DNA of 64,000 bases from Arthrobacter sp. efr-133-TYG-118. GTDB lineage: Bacteria > Actinomycetota > Actinomycetes > Actinomycetales > Micrococcaceae. Position 1 is the stretch's first letter, and each line of letters begins with the position of its first letter. The stretch covers positions 124,001 to 188,000 of the forward strand of contig NZ_JARVRH010000012.1 of NCBI RefSeq assembly GCF_030209755.1, given 5' to 3'. Positions 34,921 to 44,332 of this stretch are shown here, in pieces. A program made the translations under genes and the position numbers. The notes under the pieces were generated by a model. The model did no database searches. It was given only the letters and a program-made list of their open reading frames with translations, and had not been told where the DNA came from.

Positions 34921-36122
34921 GTGTCGCGCATTAACACTCGCCAAAGCAGGGTCACCGTTGACAACTGGCAGGAGCCGGAGAATCTGTCATGGTCCTTCCA
35001 CCACATGGATGAGCTGTTCGCGAACGCTGAGATTCGCGCCACGGCCACGGACTCCGCCAGCCCACTGCAGCGGGCGGTGGCCGGGGATCCCGTCGGGCTC
35101 CGGGGCATGGCCGTGCGCCTGCCCGATGGCTCGGACCGCACCGTCGGGCAGGTCCTGGCGGCCACCAGCACCGATGCCTGGATGGTCCTGCACGGCAATG
35201 AGGTTCTCGTCGAAGAGTACTTCGGGGCGATGGCCCCCGACACAAGGCACCTACTCATGTCCGTCAGCAAATCCATCGTTTCCGCCGTGGTCGGCGTACT
35301 GGCGGGCCAAGGGAAGATCGACACCGCCCAACCGATAGAGCACTATGTTCCCGAGCTCAGTGCCAGCGGCTACAGGGGCGCCGCAGTGCGGGACATATTG
35401 GACATGCGCAGTGGCATCAAGTTCTCGGAGGAATACCTCGACGCAGGATCCGAGGTGCGGAAACTGGACGAGGCTGTGGGCTGGGCGCCCCGCAACGGCG
35501 GAGCAGGCACGCTCAAGGAGTTCCTGGTGACCTTGGAACAGGCCCGTGAACACGGCGGACATTTCGAATACCGCAGTTGCGAGACGGATGTACTCGGCTG
35601 GCTTTGCGAAGCTGCGAGCGGGAAGCCGTTCGCAGAACTCGCCTCTGAGGTCCTCTGGTCCCGGATGGGTGCCCGCCACGACGCCTACATCTCCCTCGAC
35701 GCGGCCGGCACCGGTATGTTCGACGGCGGCATCTGCGCCACGCTTGGGGACATGGCCCTGTTCGGGGCCATGATCCGCGACGGCGGGGCCTCACTGAACG
35801 ATGAGCGGATCCTCGAGCCTGCCTGGGTTGAGGACATCTTCACCGGCGGCCCCGATTCCGCAGCGGCCTTCGCGGCCGGCAATCATGCGGAAGCGATGCC
35901 GGGAGGCAGCTACCGCAGCCAGTTTTGGTTCCTCTCGGACGATCCGATACGGCATATTGCCTCGGGATCCACGGGCAAATGGTCTATATCAACCGGAAGT
36001 CAGGGGTAGTGGGGGTCAAATTCTCTTCAACAGCGCTGCCGGTCGACCCCGTCGCGGGCCCTGCAGCAGCCGCGATGTTCGAGGCCATCAGCGAGCGGTT
36101 GGTTGCCTTGAACGAGCACTGA
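34921..36122 (+). pseudogene. Serine hydrolase (beta-lactamase / 6-aminohexanoate-dimer hydrolase type), frameshifted
   Basis: The GTG at 34921 follows GGAGG. The serine beta-lactamase nucleophile motif S-x-x-K is in LLMSVSKSIVSAV, and the Tyr motif is in FEYRSCETD. The frame reads on to SDDPIRHIASGS and stops at 36009. The expected C-terminus, LGIHGQMVYINRKSGVVG and onward, is present in another frame to 36122. Restoring one C around 35959-35962 rejoins the two. It is therefore either a recent single-base deletion in the cell or a sequencing error. Family role: hydrolysis of esters or linear amides. Confidence 0.78.
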
Positions 36123-36167
36123 CAGACCGCCACCCCATCCCCTTTGCGGGACAGGGGTGGCGGTCTG
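36123..36167. terminator. Bidirectional terminator hairpin
   Basis: CAGACCGCCACCCC and its exact complement GGGGTGGCGGTCTG form a 14-bp stem with a 17-base loop. It begins at the end of the hydrolase gene and lies just before the end of the convergent binding-protein gene. Confidence 0.65.
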
Positions 36168-36189
36168 CAGCAGCAACGCGGCCCTGGGC

Positions 36190-37242
36190 CTAGAGCAGCC
36201 CGACCTTGGTCATCAGCTCGGTGACCTTCTCGCTATTGAGCTTGGCGGGGTCCACCGAGGGTGCCTGGAGATCCTTGAGGGGCACGAGCTTGGAATTGGC
36301 CGGTACGTCGGAACCAACGGTGTACTCGAAGGAATCACCGTTCTGGAGGACCTGCTGGCCCGCTTTGCCTGTGATGAACTTCAGGAACTGCTGGGCTTGG
36401 GCCTGCTTCTTGCTGGATGCTAGAACAGCGCCGCCGGAGACGCTGACGAACGCACCCGGGTCCTGGTTCTTGAAGTAGTGGAGATCGACGTTCTTGCTGT
36501 TTTCTCCGGTCTGGGCCTGGTCCACGAAGGAGTAGTAGTGGTACAGGACTCCCGCGTCGACCTCGCCGGCATTCACAGCCGCGAGCACCGGGGTGTCGTC
36601 CTTGTAGGACTTGAAGTTGGTTTTGGCCGCCTCCAGCCATTTCTGGGTAGCGTCTTCTCCCTTGAGCGCAAGCATCGCGCTGACGATGGCCTGGAAATCA
36701 GCTCCGCCAGTGGACGCGCCGATGCGTCCCTTCCATGACGGGTCCGCGAGGTCCATCAAGGACTTGGGAAGCTGGTCTGCGCTGAGCTTGGTCTTGTTGT
36801 AGGCCAGTACGGTGGAGCGGGCCGCGATGCCCGTCCAGTCGCCGGTGGACGGCCGGTACTGCGCGGGGACTTGGCTGAGGGTTGCCTGGTCCACGGGGGC
36901 GAGCAATCCGGCACTCGCGATGCGGACCATGGCCGGGGAGTTTTCCGTGAGGAAGACGTCCGCTGGGGAGTTCTTGCCTTCCTCACTGAGCTGGTTGCTC
37001 ATTTCAAGGTCGTCGCCATTACGGAGCGTGACCTTGATGCCCGTTTCCTTGGTGAAGGCGTCCACCCATGCGCCGGTGAGGTTTTCATGCTGCGCGTTGT
37101 ATACGACGATGCCGTCGCCGGACGCGCCAGCCGTGGAACTACCGCTTGCGGTACCGCTTGGCGCGCCGCTGCACGCCGAAAGTGCCAGCAGCGTGGCCGT
37201 GGCGGCGGCAAGGGCCGTAGCGGGTTTGATGCCGAATTTCAT
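36190..37242 (-). CDS. Extracellular solute-binding lipoprotein, iron(III) ABC type
   Basis: 350 residues. The signal peptide ends in the lipobox LSAC-S (Cys at about residue 24), so it is membrane-anchored outside the cell. The mature part opens GIVVYNAQHENLTGAWVDAF and includes ENSPAMVRIASAGLLAPVD and LYHYYSFVDQ; tyrosines of this type bind Fe3+ in FbpA-like proteins. No permease or ATPase genes are adjacent, which is unusual, so partners must lie elsewhere. Possible DtxR-type control; see 37341. Confidence 0.87.
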   Translation of the reverse strand: MKFGIKPATALAAATATLLALSACSGAPSGTASGSSTAGASGDGIVVYNAQHENLTGAWVDAFTKETGIKVTLRNGDDLEMSNQLSEEGKNSPADVFLTENSPAMVRIASAGLLAPVDQATLSQVPAQYRPSTGDWTGIAARSTVLAYNKTKLSADQLPKSLMDLADPSWKGRIGASTGGADFQAIVSAMLALKGEDATQKWLEAAKTNFKSYKDDTPVLAAVNAGEVDAGVLYHYYSFVDQAQTGENSKNVDLHYFKNQDPGAFVSVSGGAVLASSKKQAQAQQFLKFITGKAGQQVLQNGDSFEYTVGSDVPANSKLVPLKDLQAPSVDPAKLNSEKVTELMTKVGLL

Positions 37243-37340
37243 GGGGGCCTTTCAAGGGTTCCGGCTGGGACCGGAATGGTTGGGGGGTAGCCCTACCCTT
37301 CATGCAGAGCAAGCCCGAGGAGCCGGGGAACGGAAGCGAG

Positions 37341-37359
37341 ATAGGCAAGGCAATCCTTA
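37341..37359 (-). promoter_or_regulatory. Candidate DtxR/IdeR iron box
   Basis: On the minus strand TAAGGATTGCCTTGCCTAT matches the DtxR consensus TTAGGTTAGGCTAACCTAA at 12 of 19 positions by hand count, about 100 bases upstream of the iron-type binding protein. It sits just downstream of a TATTAC stretch that could be a -10. The match is modest. Confidence 0.35.
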
Positions 37360-37558
37360 CTGTAATAACAACATGCCGCTGTTGCGTAATTCTGGGCACG
37401 CTGGGGTCGACTATTACAAACGGGAACGCGGGCGCTAAATCTGCTCCTGTCCGCGTAAGGAAACCATTAAGGACCGACGACGGCCGCCCGGTTTGGTGGT
37501 CTGATGAAGATAGTCAATTCGGGCTTTGGGCTGACCCTCCTTAGGAGCTGAATCCACT

Positions 37559-38212
37559 ATGAAACGCACTCCCCTCAACCAAGGAACGGCACATGATTCC
37601 GAGCTTGCCGGCGCGGCTCCGGAAGACTACGTCGTTGTCGATGAGCTCGGTGATTTCACGTACTACCCGTCCAAAACGGCCATGCTCGAAGACCTTGAGT
37701 ACGTAGACGAAGCGGCCAGCATTTTGGACCGGGCGGGCAACAACTTCCACTTGACGTTGGAGGCGGGCCGGAAGCTGACCCTGGGGTCCTCATTCGGCCG
37801 GGTCGAATTCACGTGGCTCCGCCAGACCTGGATCAACGACCGGCGTCGCGAACCGCAAGCTCATCGGCTGCTCCGTCTCTACCCCACAACGCTGGATGCC
37901 CTTCTGGCTGGAATATTTGAAACCCTGAGCCTGGAACTCGCCAGCAGCGCCACCAGTTCGCCCTGGGTATTGGATGTAGCGGGAGAAGAGAGCCATCCCG
38001 CGACGCTCCGGGACGTCGATGGCCTCCTCGCGCGGCTGGATCACCTTGAACGTGTCACTGTGCGCGATCCCTTCGGACACGAGTACCGGCCAACCCGTCA
38101 TGCAACACACCGCCTCCATGCCCCTGGCGCAGGGGCGATCTACTACGTGGAGATGGAACCCCACCTCGGAGAGGCCGAGCAGCATCCCAACGTACCTGGC
38201 AATCTGCCGTGA
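37559..38212 (+). CDS. Conserved-looking protein of unknown function
   Basis: 217 residues starting ATG after CCTTAGGAGCTG. No signal peptide or membrane segment is seen and I recognise no domain. The middle (HLTLEAGRKLTLGSSFGRVE) looks beta-rich, and the C-terminus ends with IYYVEMEPHLGEAEQHPN. Codon use and GC resemble neighbouring genes, so it is probably real. It is followed by an SRPBCC gene on the same strand after 112 bases. Confidence 0.7.
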   Translation: MKRTPLNQGTAHDSELAGAAPEDYVVVDELGDFTYYPSKTAMLEDLEYVDEAASILDRAGNNFHLTLEAGRKLTLGSSFGRVEFTWLRQTWINDRRREPQAHRLLRLYPTTLDALLAGIFETLSLELASSATSSPWVLDVAGEESHPATLRDVDGLLARLDHLERVTVRDPFGHEYRPTRHATHRLHAPGAGAIYYVEMEPHLGEAEQHPNVPGNLP

Positions 38213-38324
38213 GTTCCTTCAATGTGGGTTACCGCCCGGTAGGCGCGTTCTGCGATAGTTGGGGACGGCCGCCTTCGCGTCAACAGCCCGCCGGCCGGGG
38301 CCAGCCAGACACAGAGGAACAACA

Positions 38325-38759
38325 ATGGTGAACGTCCAGACCGAAATACTGATCCAGCGGCCCCGCGAGATCGTGGCAAGTTATGCTTCCGACCCGGACA
38401 ACGCGCCGGTCTGGTACGCGAACATACGATCCGCACAGTGGCAGACGCCGCGGCCCCTGGCGGTCGGATCCCGGGTTGCCTTCACGGCGCGATTCCTGGG
38501 CCGAAATCTGGACTATGTCTACGAATTCACCGAGCTTGTCCCCGGCGAGAAACTCACCATGCGCACAAGCCAAGGTCCATTCCCGATGCGGACTACCTAC
38601 ACCTGGTCCGATGAGAATGGCGCGACCCGCATGACCCTCCGCAACACAGGTGAACCCTCCGGGTTCTCCACGCTTGCAGGTATGGTCATGGCGCCAATGA
38701 TGCGCGCGGCCATGCGCAAGGACCTGGAGAACCTCAAGAAGATCCTCGAAGCCAGCTAG
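38325..38759 (+). CDS. SRPBCC family protein (START-like fold)
   Basis: 144 residues from the ATG at 38325, preceded by CAGAGGAAC; upstream in-frame codons look non-coding. The pattern fits polyketide-cyclase/START-like proteins: an N-terminal strand TEILIQRPREIVASYASDPD, a helix, repeated strands and a long C-terminal helix MRAAMRKDLENLKKILEAS. Such proteins bind small hydrophobic ligands. The ligand is unknown. Confidence 0.8.
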   Translation: MVNVQTEILIQRPREIVASYASDPDNAPVWYANIRSAQWQTPRPLAVGSRVAFTARFLGRNLDYVYEFTELVPGEKLTMRTSQGPFPMRTTYTWSDENGATRMTLRNTGEPSGFSTLAGMVMAPMMRAAMRKDLENLKKILEAS

Positions 38760-38945
38760 TCCACGAGGCCCCCGACCCTCCCCGCGGGGCCCGTTTCTAT
38801 GTGATGGGAGCCGGCAGGCTGAGCCTAAAAGGCGTGCGGGTGGCAGCGCGTATCACAGCGGCCACCGGCTTTTGTCTTTCGTAGCGGGGAACGCTGCCAA
38901 ATACATCAATAACCAACCCCTCTCTTTGATCACCAGCTCCAAGCC

Positions 38946-39420
38946 TTAGCCGTTGGTCAGCGTGACGTCGTCGAGGTACATCCAGGTGTCATCCGCCGGG
39001 CTGGAACCGTCGAGGTGGACATTGAACCAGAGCGTGATGGTCTGGCCCTTGTAGGCGGTGAGGTCGGCGCTGAACTGGGTCCAGGTGCCGTTGTCGTTGC
39101 AGAGCTTGAACAGGCTGCCCAGGACAGTGCCGCTGGAACTGCGGACCTGCGCTTCCATCCAGTCGTACGGGCAGGCATTGCCCGTACAAGGATCTTCCGC
39201 GCTGTGGGGCTGGTACCAGAAGGACAGCGTGGATGTCCCGGCGGCAGGTACGGTGATGGTCTGGGACAGGCTGCTGTCACCCAAAGGCTCCGTTCCCGAG
39301 GCCAGTCCCAGCAACGCGGAACCCGTCCCGGTGTGGGCGGTGGTGGAGGCCACAGGTGCCCTGACGCCGCCGGTGGTCCAGGAGCTCAGCCCGGACTCGA
39401 AGCCCCCGTTGGTAATAGTT
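38946..39420 (-). repeat. C-terminal GGFESG module, copy 2 (pairs with 40325-40800)
   Basis: This module (NGGFESGLSSWTTGGVRAPV to DDTWMYLDDVTLTNG, about 150 residues) is nearly identical at protein and DNA level to the internal copy at 40325-40800. Such modules resemble carbohydrate-binding jelly rolls. The duplication is recent or kept homogeneous by recombination. Confidence 0.75.
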
Positions 39421-42400
39421 GAGGTGGTTGTTGCGGTGGGGGTGACCGGAGCCGAGGCCGCCGAGGCCGGGGAAGTCCCCACCGCATTGGTGGCCGTGAC
39501 GGTGAAGGTGTAGGCGGTGCCGTTGCTCAGACCCGTCACGGTCGCCGTCGTCGCCGGCGGGTTACCGGCCACGGTGACCGGGGCCAGGGTCGTGGAGCCG
39601 GCGTGCGGGGTGACGGCGTAGGAGGTGATCGCGGAGCCGCCGTTGTTCGGCGCGGTCCAGGACACGGTCGCGGAGGCGTTCCCCGGCGTCGCCGTGACAC
39701 CTGTCGGAGCGGACGGTGCCGTCACGGTTGCCGTGGGGGTGACCGGAGCCGAGGCCGCCGAGGCCGGGGAAGTGCCGACGGCGTTGGTCGCGGTGACGGT
39801 GAATGTGTAGGCCGTGCCGTTGGTGAGCCCCGTCACCGTCGCACCGGTGGCGGGTGGGTTTCCGGTGACAGTCACCGGCGCCAGGGTCGTGGTGCCCGCG
39901 TGCGGGGTGACAGCGTAGGAGGTAATCGCGGAGCCGCCGTTATTCGGGGCCGTCCAGGACACGGTCGCGGTGGTGTTGCCCGCCGTCGCGGTCACCCCTG
40001 TCGGAGCGGCAGGCGCCGTCGCGGTCGGCGTGGGGGTGACCGGTGCAGACGCGGTCGAGGCCGGCGAGGTGCCGACGGCGTTCGTGGCCGTGACGGTGAA
40101 CGTGTAGGCCGTGCCGTTCGTCAACCCCGTCACGGTCGCCGTCGTCGCGGGCGGGTTCCCGGTGACGGTGACCGGGGCCAGGGTCGTGGCGCCGGCGTGC
40201 GGGGTGACGGCGTAGGAGGTGATCGGGGAGCCGCCGTTGTTAGGGGCGGTCCAGGACACGGTGGCGGAGGCGTTGCCGGCGGTCGCGGTGACCCCGGTGG
40301 GGGCGGCGGGCGCCGTGGGCGTTGTCTGGGTGTTGCTGAGGGTGACGTCGTCGAGGTACATCCAGGTGTCATCCGCCGGGCTGGCGCCGTCGAGGTGGAC
40401 GTTGAACCAGAGCACGATGGTCTGCCCGTCGTAGGCGGAGAGGTTCGCGCTGAGCTGGGTCCAGGTCCCGGAGTTGCTGGAGAGTTTGAACAGGCTCGCC
40501 AGGACCGTGCCGCTCGTGGTGCGGACTTGTGCTTCCATCCAGTCGTAGCGGCAGGTGGTGCCGGTGCAGGTGTCGTCTGCGGTGTGGGGCTGGTACCAGA
40601 AGGACAGGGTGGACGTCCCGGCGGCGGGCATCGTGATGGTCTGGGCCAGGCTGCTGTCACCCAAAGGCTCCGTCCCGGAGGCCAGGCCCAGCAACGCGGA
40701 CCCTGTGCCGGTGTGGGCAACAGTGGAGGCCACGGGCGCCCTGACCCCGCCGGTGGTCCAGGACGTCAGCCCGGATTCGAACCCGCCGTTGGCGACGCCG
40801 GGAGCGGGTGCTATCGGCGTGACAGGCGCCGAGGCGGCAGACGGCGCAGACGTTCCCACGGCGTTCGTGGCGGTGACGGTGAAGGTGTAGGCGGTGCCGT
40901 TGGTGAGTCCGGTGACGGTCGCCGTCGTCGAGGGCGGATTCCCGGTAACCGTCACCGGAGCCAAGGCCGTGCCGCCGGACGAAGGCGTCACCGCATAGGA
41001 GGTGATCGGGGAGCCGCCGTTGGCCGGAGCAGTCCACGACACCACGGCGGACGCATTACCCGCCGTGGCGGTCACGCCGGTTGGAGCGGAAGGTGCGGTC
41101 GGGGCTGTCGGGGTGACCGGAGCCGACGCGGCCGACGCCGGCGACGTGCCGATCGCGTTGGTGGCCGTGACGGTGAACGTATAAGCAGTGCCGTTAGTCA
41201 ATCCGGTGACGGTCGCCGTCGTCGAGGGCGGATTCCCGGTAACCGTCACCGGAGCCAAGGCCGTGCCGCCGGACGAAGGCGTCACGGTATATGAGGTGAT
41301 CGCGGAGCCGCCGTTGGCCGGCGCCGTCCAGGACACCACGGCCGAGGCGTTACCCGCCATCGCGCTCACCCCAGTAGGTGCCGCAGGCGCCGTCGCCGTG
41401 ACCGGGGTGACGTCGATCATGGAGTAGTCGTCCGTGGTGATCGAACCGTTGGATTGGATGTTCAGTCCGTAGCTAATACCAGACGCGCCTGAGGGAAGGG
41501 CTGGCGTGGTCCAGGTAATTTGGGTCCAGTTACTACTGGCGTTGAACAATGGGCTCGCCGTCCAGTAGGTCCAGTACCCCGTTCCTGTACGGTAATAGAC
41601 CTCGAATTGGGTGATGACGTTGGATTTATACCAGGCGCTGAGCTGATAGACATGGCCGGGAGTGCCCGTGGGCGAGCAGCCGCCAAGGTCCAGGGCAGGC
41701 AGGAGCTTCGCGTCACCGCTGACGTACCCACTCAGAGTCAACTGTTCAGCGTTGGTGCCGGTGTGTCCGGGCGAGACCACGGAATAGCTAGGCGTGTTGG
41801 TGCCATATCCACCCGCAGCCCAGCACAGCGGAATTCCGCTGGTGAGCGTCTCCAGGCTCGGGTTCTGGATCATGTTGGTTCCCTGCGGAGGCGGCGGAGG
41901 CACGGCCGGGCCGGAGACGAGCGGCTGGACCGCGCCACCGATTACCTGGTCTACCGTCTTCACGACAACACTGCCCGCTGTCTGTTGTTGCGCTAGCCAC
42001 GAGGCGAATTGGTTGAACAGACTGGGGCTGATGGTGAGGGTCGGATCGGTCCCCACCGCTATGTGGTGGAACGTCAATTGAACCCAGCCACCGCCAGCCG
42101 CCTGCGCCCTGGTCACGGAGTTTTCAAGGTTGGACAGCGTCCATGTGCTGTCCACTTCCTCCGGCGCTGCGGTGTCATAGGGGTTGGCAGGCGGGATGGT
42201 CTCGGCAGCCGGCAGCCCCGGATCGTCCTTGCTGTAAAGGTCCCCGAGCCCGCGTGCGCTGTTGAAACCGCAATTCTTCACGATGGTCTGAACCGCAGGA
42301 TCCAAGGAGGCGAAGGGGTACGCAAAGCTGGTGACCTTGAAGCCCATGTTTGCCAGGGCGACCCTGCCGTTGCACACCTGCCGCGTCACTTCATCCGACG

Positions 42401-42719
42401 TCAAGGTGACCAGGTCGGGGTGCGTGACCGTGTGCCCGGCAATCTCATTGCCGTCCGCATAGAGTTGCTGCAGGTTCGCCGACGTGAAATAGCTCGGCTG
42501 ATCGACCCACCCGGAGGGGACGAAATAGGTGCCGTGAAGTCCGAGGTTCTTCATCGTGGCAGCGGCGGTCAACTGGTCGGCGTTGCCGTCATCGAAGGTC
42601 AGCGTGATGACAGTGTTGGCTGCGGCATGCGCCGGCAAAGCAAAGCCGCTGAGGAGTGCCAGGACCATTGCTGCGCACGCTCCCACGGCGCCCCAACGGA
42701 TCCCGAAGCGCCGTATCAC
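38946..42719 (-). CDS. Secreted modular polysaccharide deacetylase with Fn3 and jelly-roll-like repeats
   Basis: 1257 residues from a GTG at 42719 with AGGAG six bases upstream; earlier in-frame codons lack such a site. A signal peptide ends PAHA (about residue 32). The NodB-type deacetylase domain follows: TFDDG at 41-45, HTVTH at 96-100 and YPF at 134. Then come a carbohydrate-binding-like module (about 320-460), two fibronectin-III domains, a GGFESG-type module, three more Fn3 domains and a second GGFESG module at the C-terminus. It probably removes acetyl groups from extracellular or wall polysaccharide. Confidence 0.87.
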   Translation of the reverse strand: MIRRFGIRWGAVGACAAMVLALLSGFALPAHAAANTVITLTFDDGNADQLTAAATMKNLGLHGTYFVPSGWVDQPSYFTSANLQQLYADGNEIAGHTVTHPDLVTLTSDEVTRQVCNGRVALANMGFKVTSFAYPFASLDPAVQTIVKNCGFNSARGLGDLYSKDDPGLPAAETIPPANPYDTAAPEEVDSTWTLSNLENSVTRAQAAGGGWVQLTFHHIAVGTDPTLTISPSLFNQFASWLAQQQTAGSVVVKTVDQVIGGAVQPLVSGPAVPPPPPQGTNMIQNPSLETLTSGIPLCWAAGGYGTNTPSYSVVSPGHTGTNAEQLTLSGYVSGDAKLLPALDLGGCSPTGTPGHVYQLSAWYKSNVITQFEVYYRTGTGYWTYWTASPLFNASSNWTQITWTTPALPSGASGISYGLNIQSNGSITTDDYSMIDVTPVTATAPAAPTGVSAMAGNASAVVSWTAPANGGSAITSYTVTPSSGGTALAPVTVTGNPPSTTATVTGLTNGTAYTFTVTATNAIGTSPASAASAPVTPTAPTAPSAPTGVTATAGNASAVVSWTAPANGGSPITSYAVTPSSGGTALAPVTVTGNPPSTTATVTGLTNGTAYTFTVTATNAVGTSAPSAASAPVTPIAPAPGVANGGFESGLTSWTTGGVRAPVASTVAHTGTGSALLGLASGTEPLGDSSLAQTITMPAAGTSTLSFWYQPHTADDTCTGTTCRYDWMEAQVRTTSGTVLASLFKLSSNSGTWTQLSANLSAYDGQTIVLWFNVHLDGASPADDTWMYLDDVTLSNTQTTPTAPAAPTGVTATAGNASATVSWTAPNNGGSPITSYAVTPHAGATTLAPVTVTGNPPATTATVTGLTNGTAYTFTVTATNAVGTSPASTASAPVTPTPTATAPAAPTGVTATAGNTTATVSWTAPNNGGSAITSYAVTPHAGTTTLAPVTVTGNPPATGATVTGLTNGTAYTFTVTATNAVGTSPASAASAPVTPTATVTAPSAPTGVTATPGNASATVSWTAPNNGGSAITSYAVTPHAGSTTLAPVTVAGNPPATTATVTGLSNGTAYTFTVTATNAVGTSPASAASAPVTPTATTTSTITNGGFESGLSSWTTGGVRAPVASTTAHTGTGSALLGLASGTEPLGDSSLSQTITVPAAGTSTLSFWYQPHSAEDPCTGNACPYDWMEAQVRSSSGTVLGSLFKLCNDNGTWTQFSADLTAYKGQTITLWFNVHLDGSSPADDTWMYLDDVTLTNG
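39435..41395 (-). repeat. Five fibronectin-III coding repeats of about 290 bases
   Basis: Repeats begin near 41395, 41095, 40310, 40020 and 39725 on the minus strand, interrupted by the GGFESG module at 40325-40800. Each encodes APTGVTATAGNASATVSWTA followed by ITSYAVTP, TVTGLTNGTAYTFTVTATNA and a Thr/Ala/Pro linker. They are flexible spacers typical of secreted actinobacterial polysaccharide enzymes. Confidence 0.75.
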
Positions 42720-42850
42720 TGTCTGCTCCTGCGTCGAGAGTCTAGCCACTCCACTCACCGTCCATTCGATCCCGGGGCAACCGTCAAGATGAGAGCATTC
42801 CCCGCCCCTAGGTCTTCGGCGATGATAGGGCGTTGACACCGACCGCGTCT

Positions 42851-42919
42851 TGAGTGGACTCACCCGGCTGGGCAGCAGCTGCGGGCCGCGATCCTGAGTG
42901 TGCTCACCCGATTGGGCAG
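42851..42919. repeat. Paired direct repeats upstream of the deacetylase gene
   Basis: TGAGTGGACTCACCCGGCTG (42851) and TGAGTGTGCTCACCCGATTG (42895) are near-identical, start 44 bases apart and both continue GGCAG. Each contains the small dyad GAGTG-N2-CTCAC. They lie between the pntB stop and the deacetylase start and could be operators for the latter. Confidence 0.45.
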
Positions 42920-42949
42920 TATAGGTGCCGGCGAGCACCCCAGGGTTGG

Positions 42950-44332
42950 TTAACTAAGCTTGAGCGCCTTGACCGCACTCAACACTTTGGCGAGGGATTC
43001 CTTGGCGTCGCCAAACAACAGCGTGGTCTGCGGCTCGTACATGAGTTCGTTCTCTATTCCCGCGAAACCCGGCCGCATGGAGCGCTTCAGGAAGACCACC
43101 TGGCGGGCGTCAGCAACTTCGAGGATGGGCATGCCGTAGATCGGCGAACCTGGAGTGGTCTTCGCGGCCGGATTGACGACGTCGTTCGCGCCGACCACGA
43201 GCGCTACGTCGGCCGTCCGGAATTCCGAATTGATCTCGCCCATTTCCTTGAGCGATTCGTAGGGCACATTGGCTTCGGCGAGAAGCACGTTCATGTGCCC
43301 GGGCATGCGGCCAGCCACCGGGTGGATCGCGAAATCCACATCGATCCCCCGCGCCTCAAGTGCGAGGGCCAGCTCTGCGGCCGTGTGCTGACCCTGCGCT
43401 ACCGCGAGCCCGTAACCAGGAACGATGATGACCCGTTGCGCGTAGCCAAGGAGAACGGCCACGTCTTCCGCGCTGGAGGAGCGCACCGGGCGGTCGCTCA
43501 CCGCCGTCGACCCCGCCGTCGAGCCTCCCTTGAACGCGCCGAAAAGGATACCCGCAACACTGCGGCCCATGGCCGCGGCCATGGCCCGGGTGAGGATGGT
43601 GCCCGAGGCGCCTACCAACGTGCCAGCCACCACCAAAAGCACATTGCCAAGCACCAGGCCGGAAGCTGCCACGGCCAGGCCCGTAAAGGCATTCAGCAGC
43701 GAGATAACGATCGGCACGTCCGCGCCGCCTACCGGCAGCACGAGCAGCACGCCCGCCGCCAGCCCCAGCACCAAGAGCAGCAGCGCGAGCGCTAGGGAAC
43801 CACTGAAAACGACGGCGACGGCGGCACCCACCGCCGCGAGCAGCACCGCTCCCATGAGGGTCGGCAGGCCAGGGAACACCACCGGGCGGGTGGTCATGAG
43901 CTCCTGGAGTTTGGAGAATGTGATGGCGGAACCTGCGAACGACACCGCCCCCACCAGCAGCGTGAAGACAATGGCTACACGTACCCAGCGGTCCTCCGTG
44001 TGCGCAAGTTCCAGGAGTGCAACGAGCGCCGCGGCACCGCCACCCACGCCGTTGAACAGCGCCACGAGTTGTGGCATCTGGGTCATCCTGACCTGGCGCG
44101 CCACCGGCGCGGCCACGCCCGAACCGACCACCATCGCGCCCAGGATCCAGGGAACGTTGTCCATTTTGACGGACGTGAAGACCGTGGCGACGGCGAGCAC
44201 CGCACCGAATGCGCCCACCAGGTTGCCTCGCCGGGCGGTACGTGGCGAATTGAGTCCCTTGAGCGCGAGGATGAAACACACGGCAGCCGCAAGGTAGAGG
44301 AGCGATGTCCACACCGGGTCGATGAGGGTCAT
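42950..44332 (-). CDS. pntB: NAD(P) transhydrogenase subunit beta
   Basis: 460 residues. About nine membrane segments form the proton channel domain dII. The C-terminal NADP-binding domain dIII includes VIIVPGYGLAVAQGQHTA, HPVAGRMPGHMNVLLAEA and VVGANDVVNPAA. It couples proton entry to NADP+ reduction by NADH. It starts ATG overlapping pntAb by four bases, in a three-subunit arrangement like that of Rhodospirillum. Confidence 0.95.
   Translation of the reverse strand: MTLIDPVWTSLLYLAAAVCFILALKGLNSPRTARRGNLVGAFGAVLAVATVFTSVKMDNVPWILGAMVVGSGVAAPVARQVRMTQMPQLVALFNGVGGGAAALVALLELAHTEDRWVRVAIVFTLLVGAVSFAGSAITFSKLQELMTTRPVVFPGLPTLMGAVLLAAVGAAVAVVFSGSLALALLLLVLGLAAGVLLVLPVGGADVPIVISLLNAFTGLAVAASGLVLGNVLLVVAGTLVGASGTILTRAMAAAMGRSVAGILFGAFKGGSTAGSTAVSDRPVRSSSAEDVAVLLGYAQRVIIVPGYGLAVAQGQHTAAELALALEARGIDVDFAIHPVAGRMPGHMNVLLAEANVPYESLKEMGEINSEFRTADVALVVGANDVVNPAAKTTPGSPIYGMPILEVADARQVVFLKRSMRPGFAGIENELMYEPQTTLLFGDAKESLAKVLSAVKALKLS

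Noticed and set aside
38765..38795. GC-rich hairpin after the SRPBCC gene as a terminator
   Set aside because: GGCCCC/GGGGCC can pair, but the loop is large, alternative pairings compete and no T-run follows.
39603..41294. 563-codon plus-strand frame opposite the deacetylase
   Set aside because: It is repetitive Arg/Gly-rich sequence generated by the Fn3 coding repeats of the minus-strand gene, with no start signals.
39435..41395. Regularly spaced repeats that could suggest a CRISPR array or tandem satellite
   Set aside because: The unit is about 290 bases, keeps one reading frame and encodes Fn3 domains; there are no short repeats with unique spacers.
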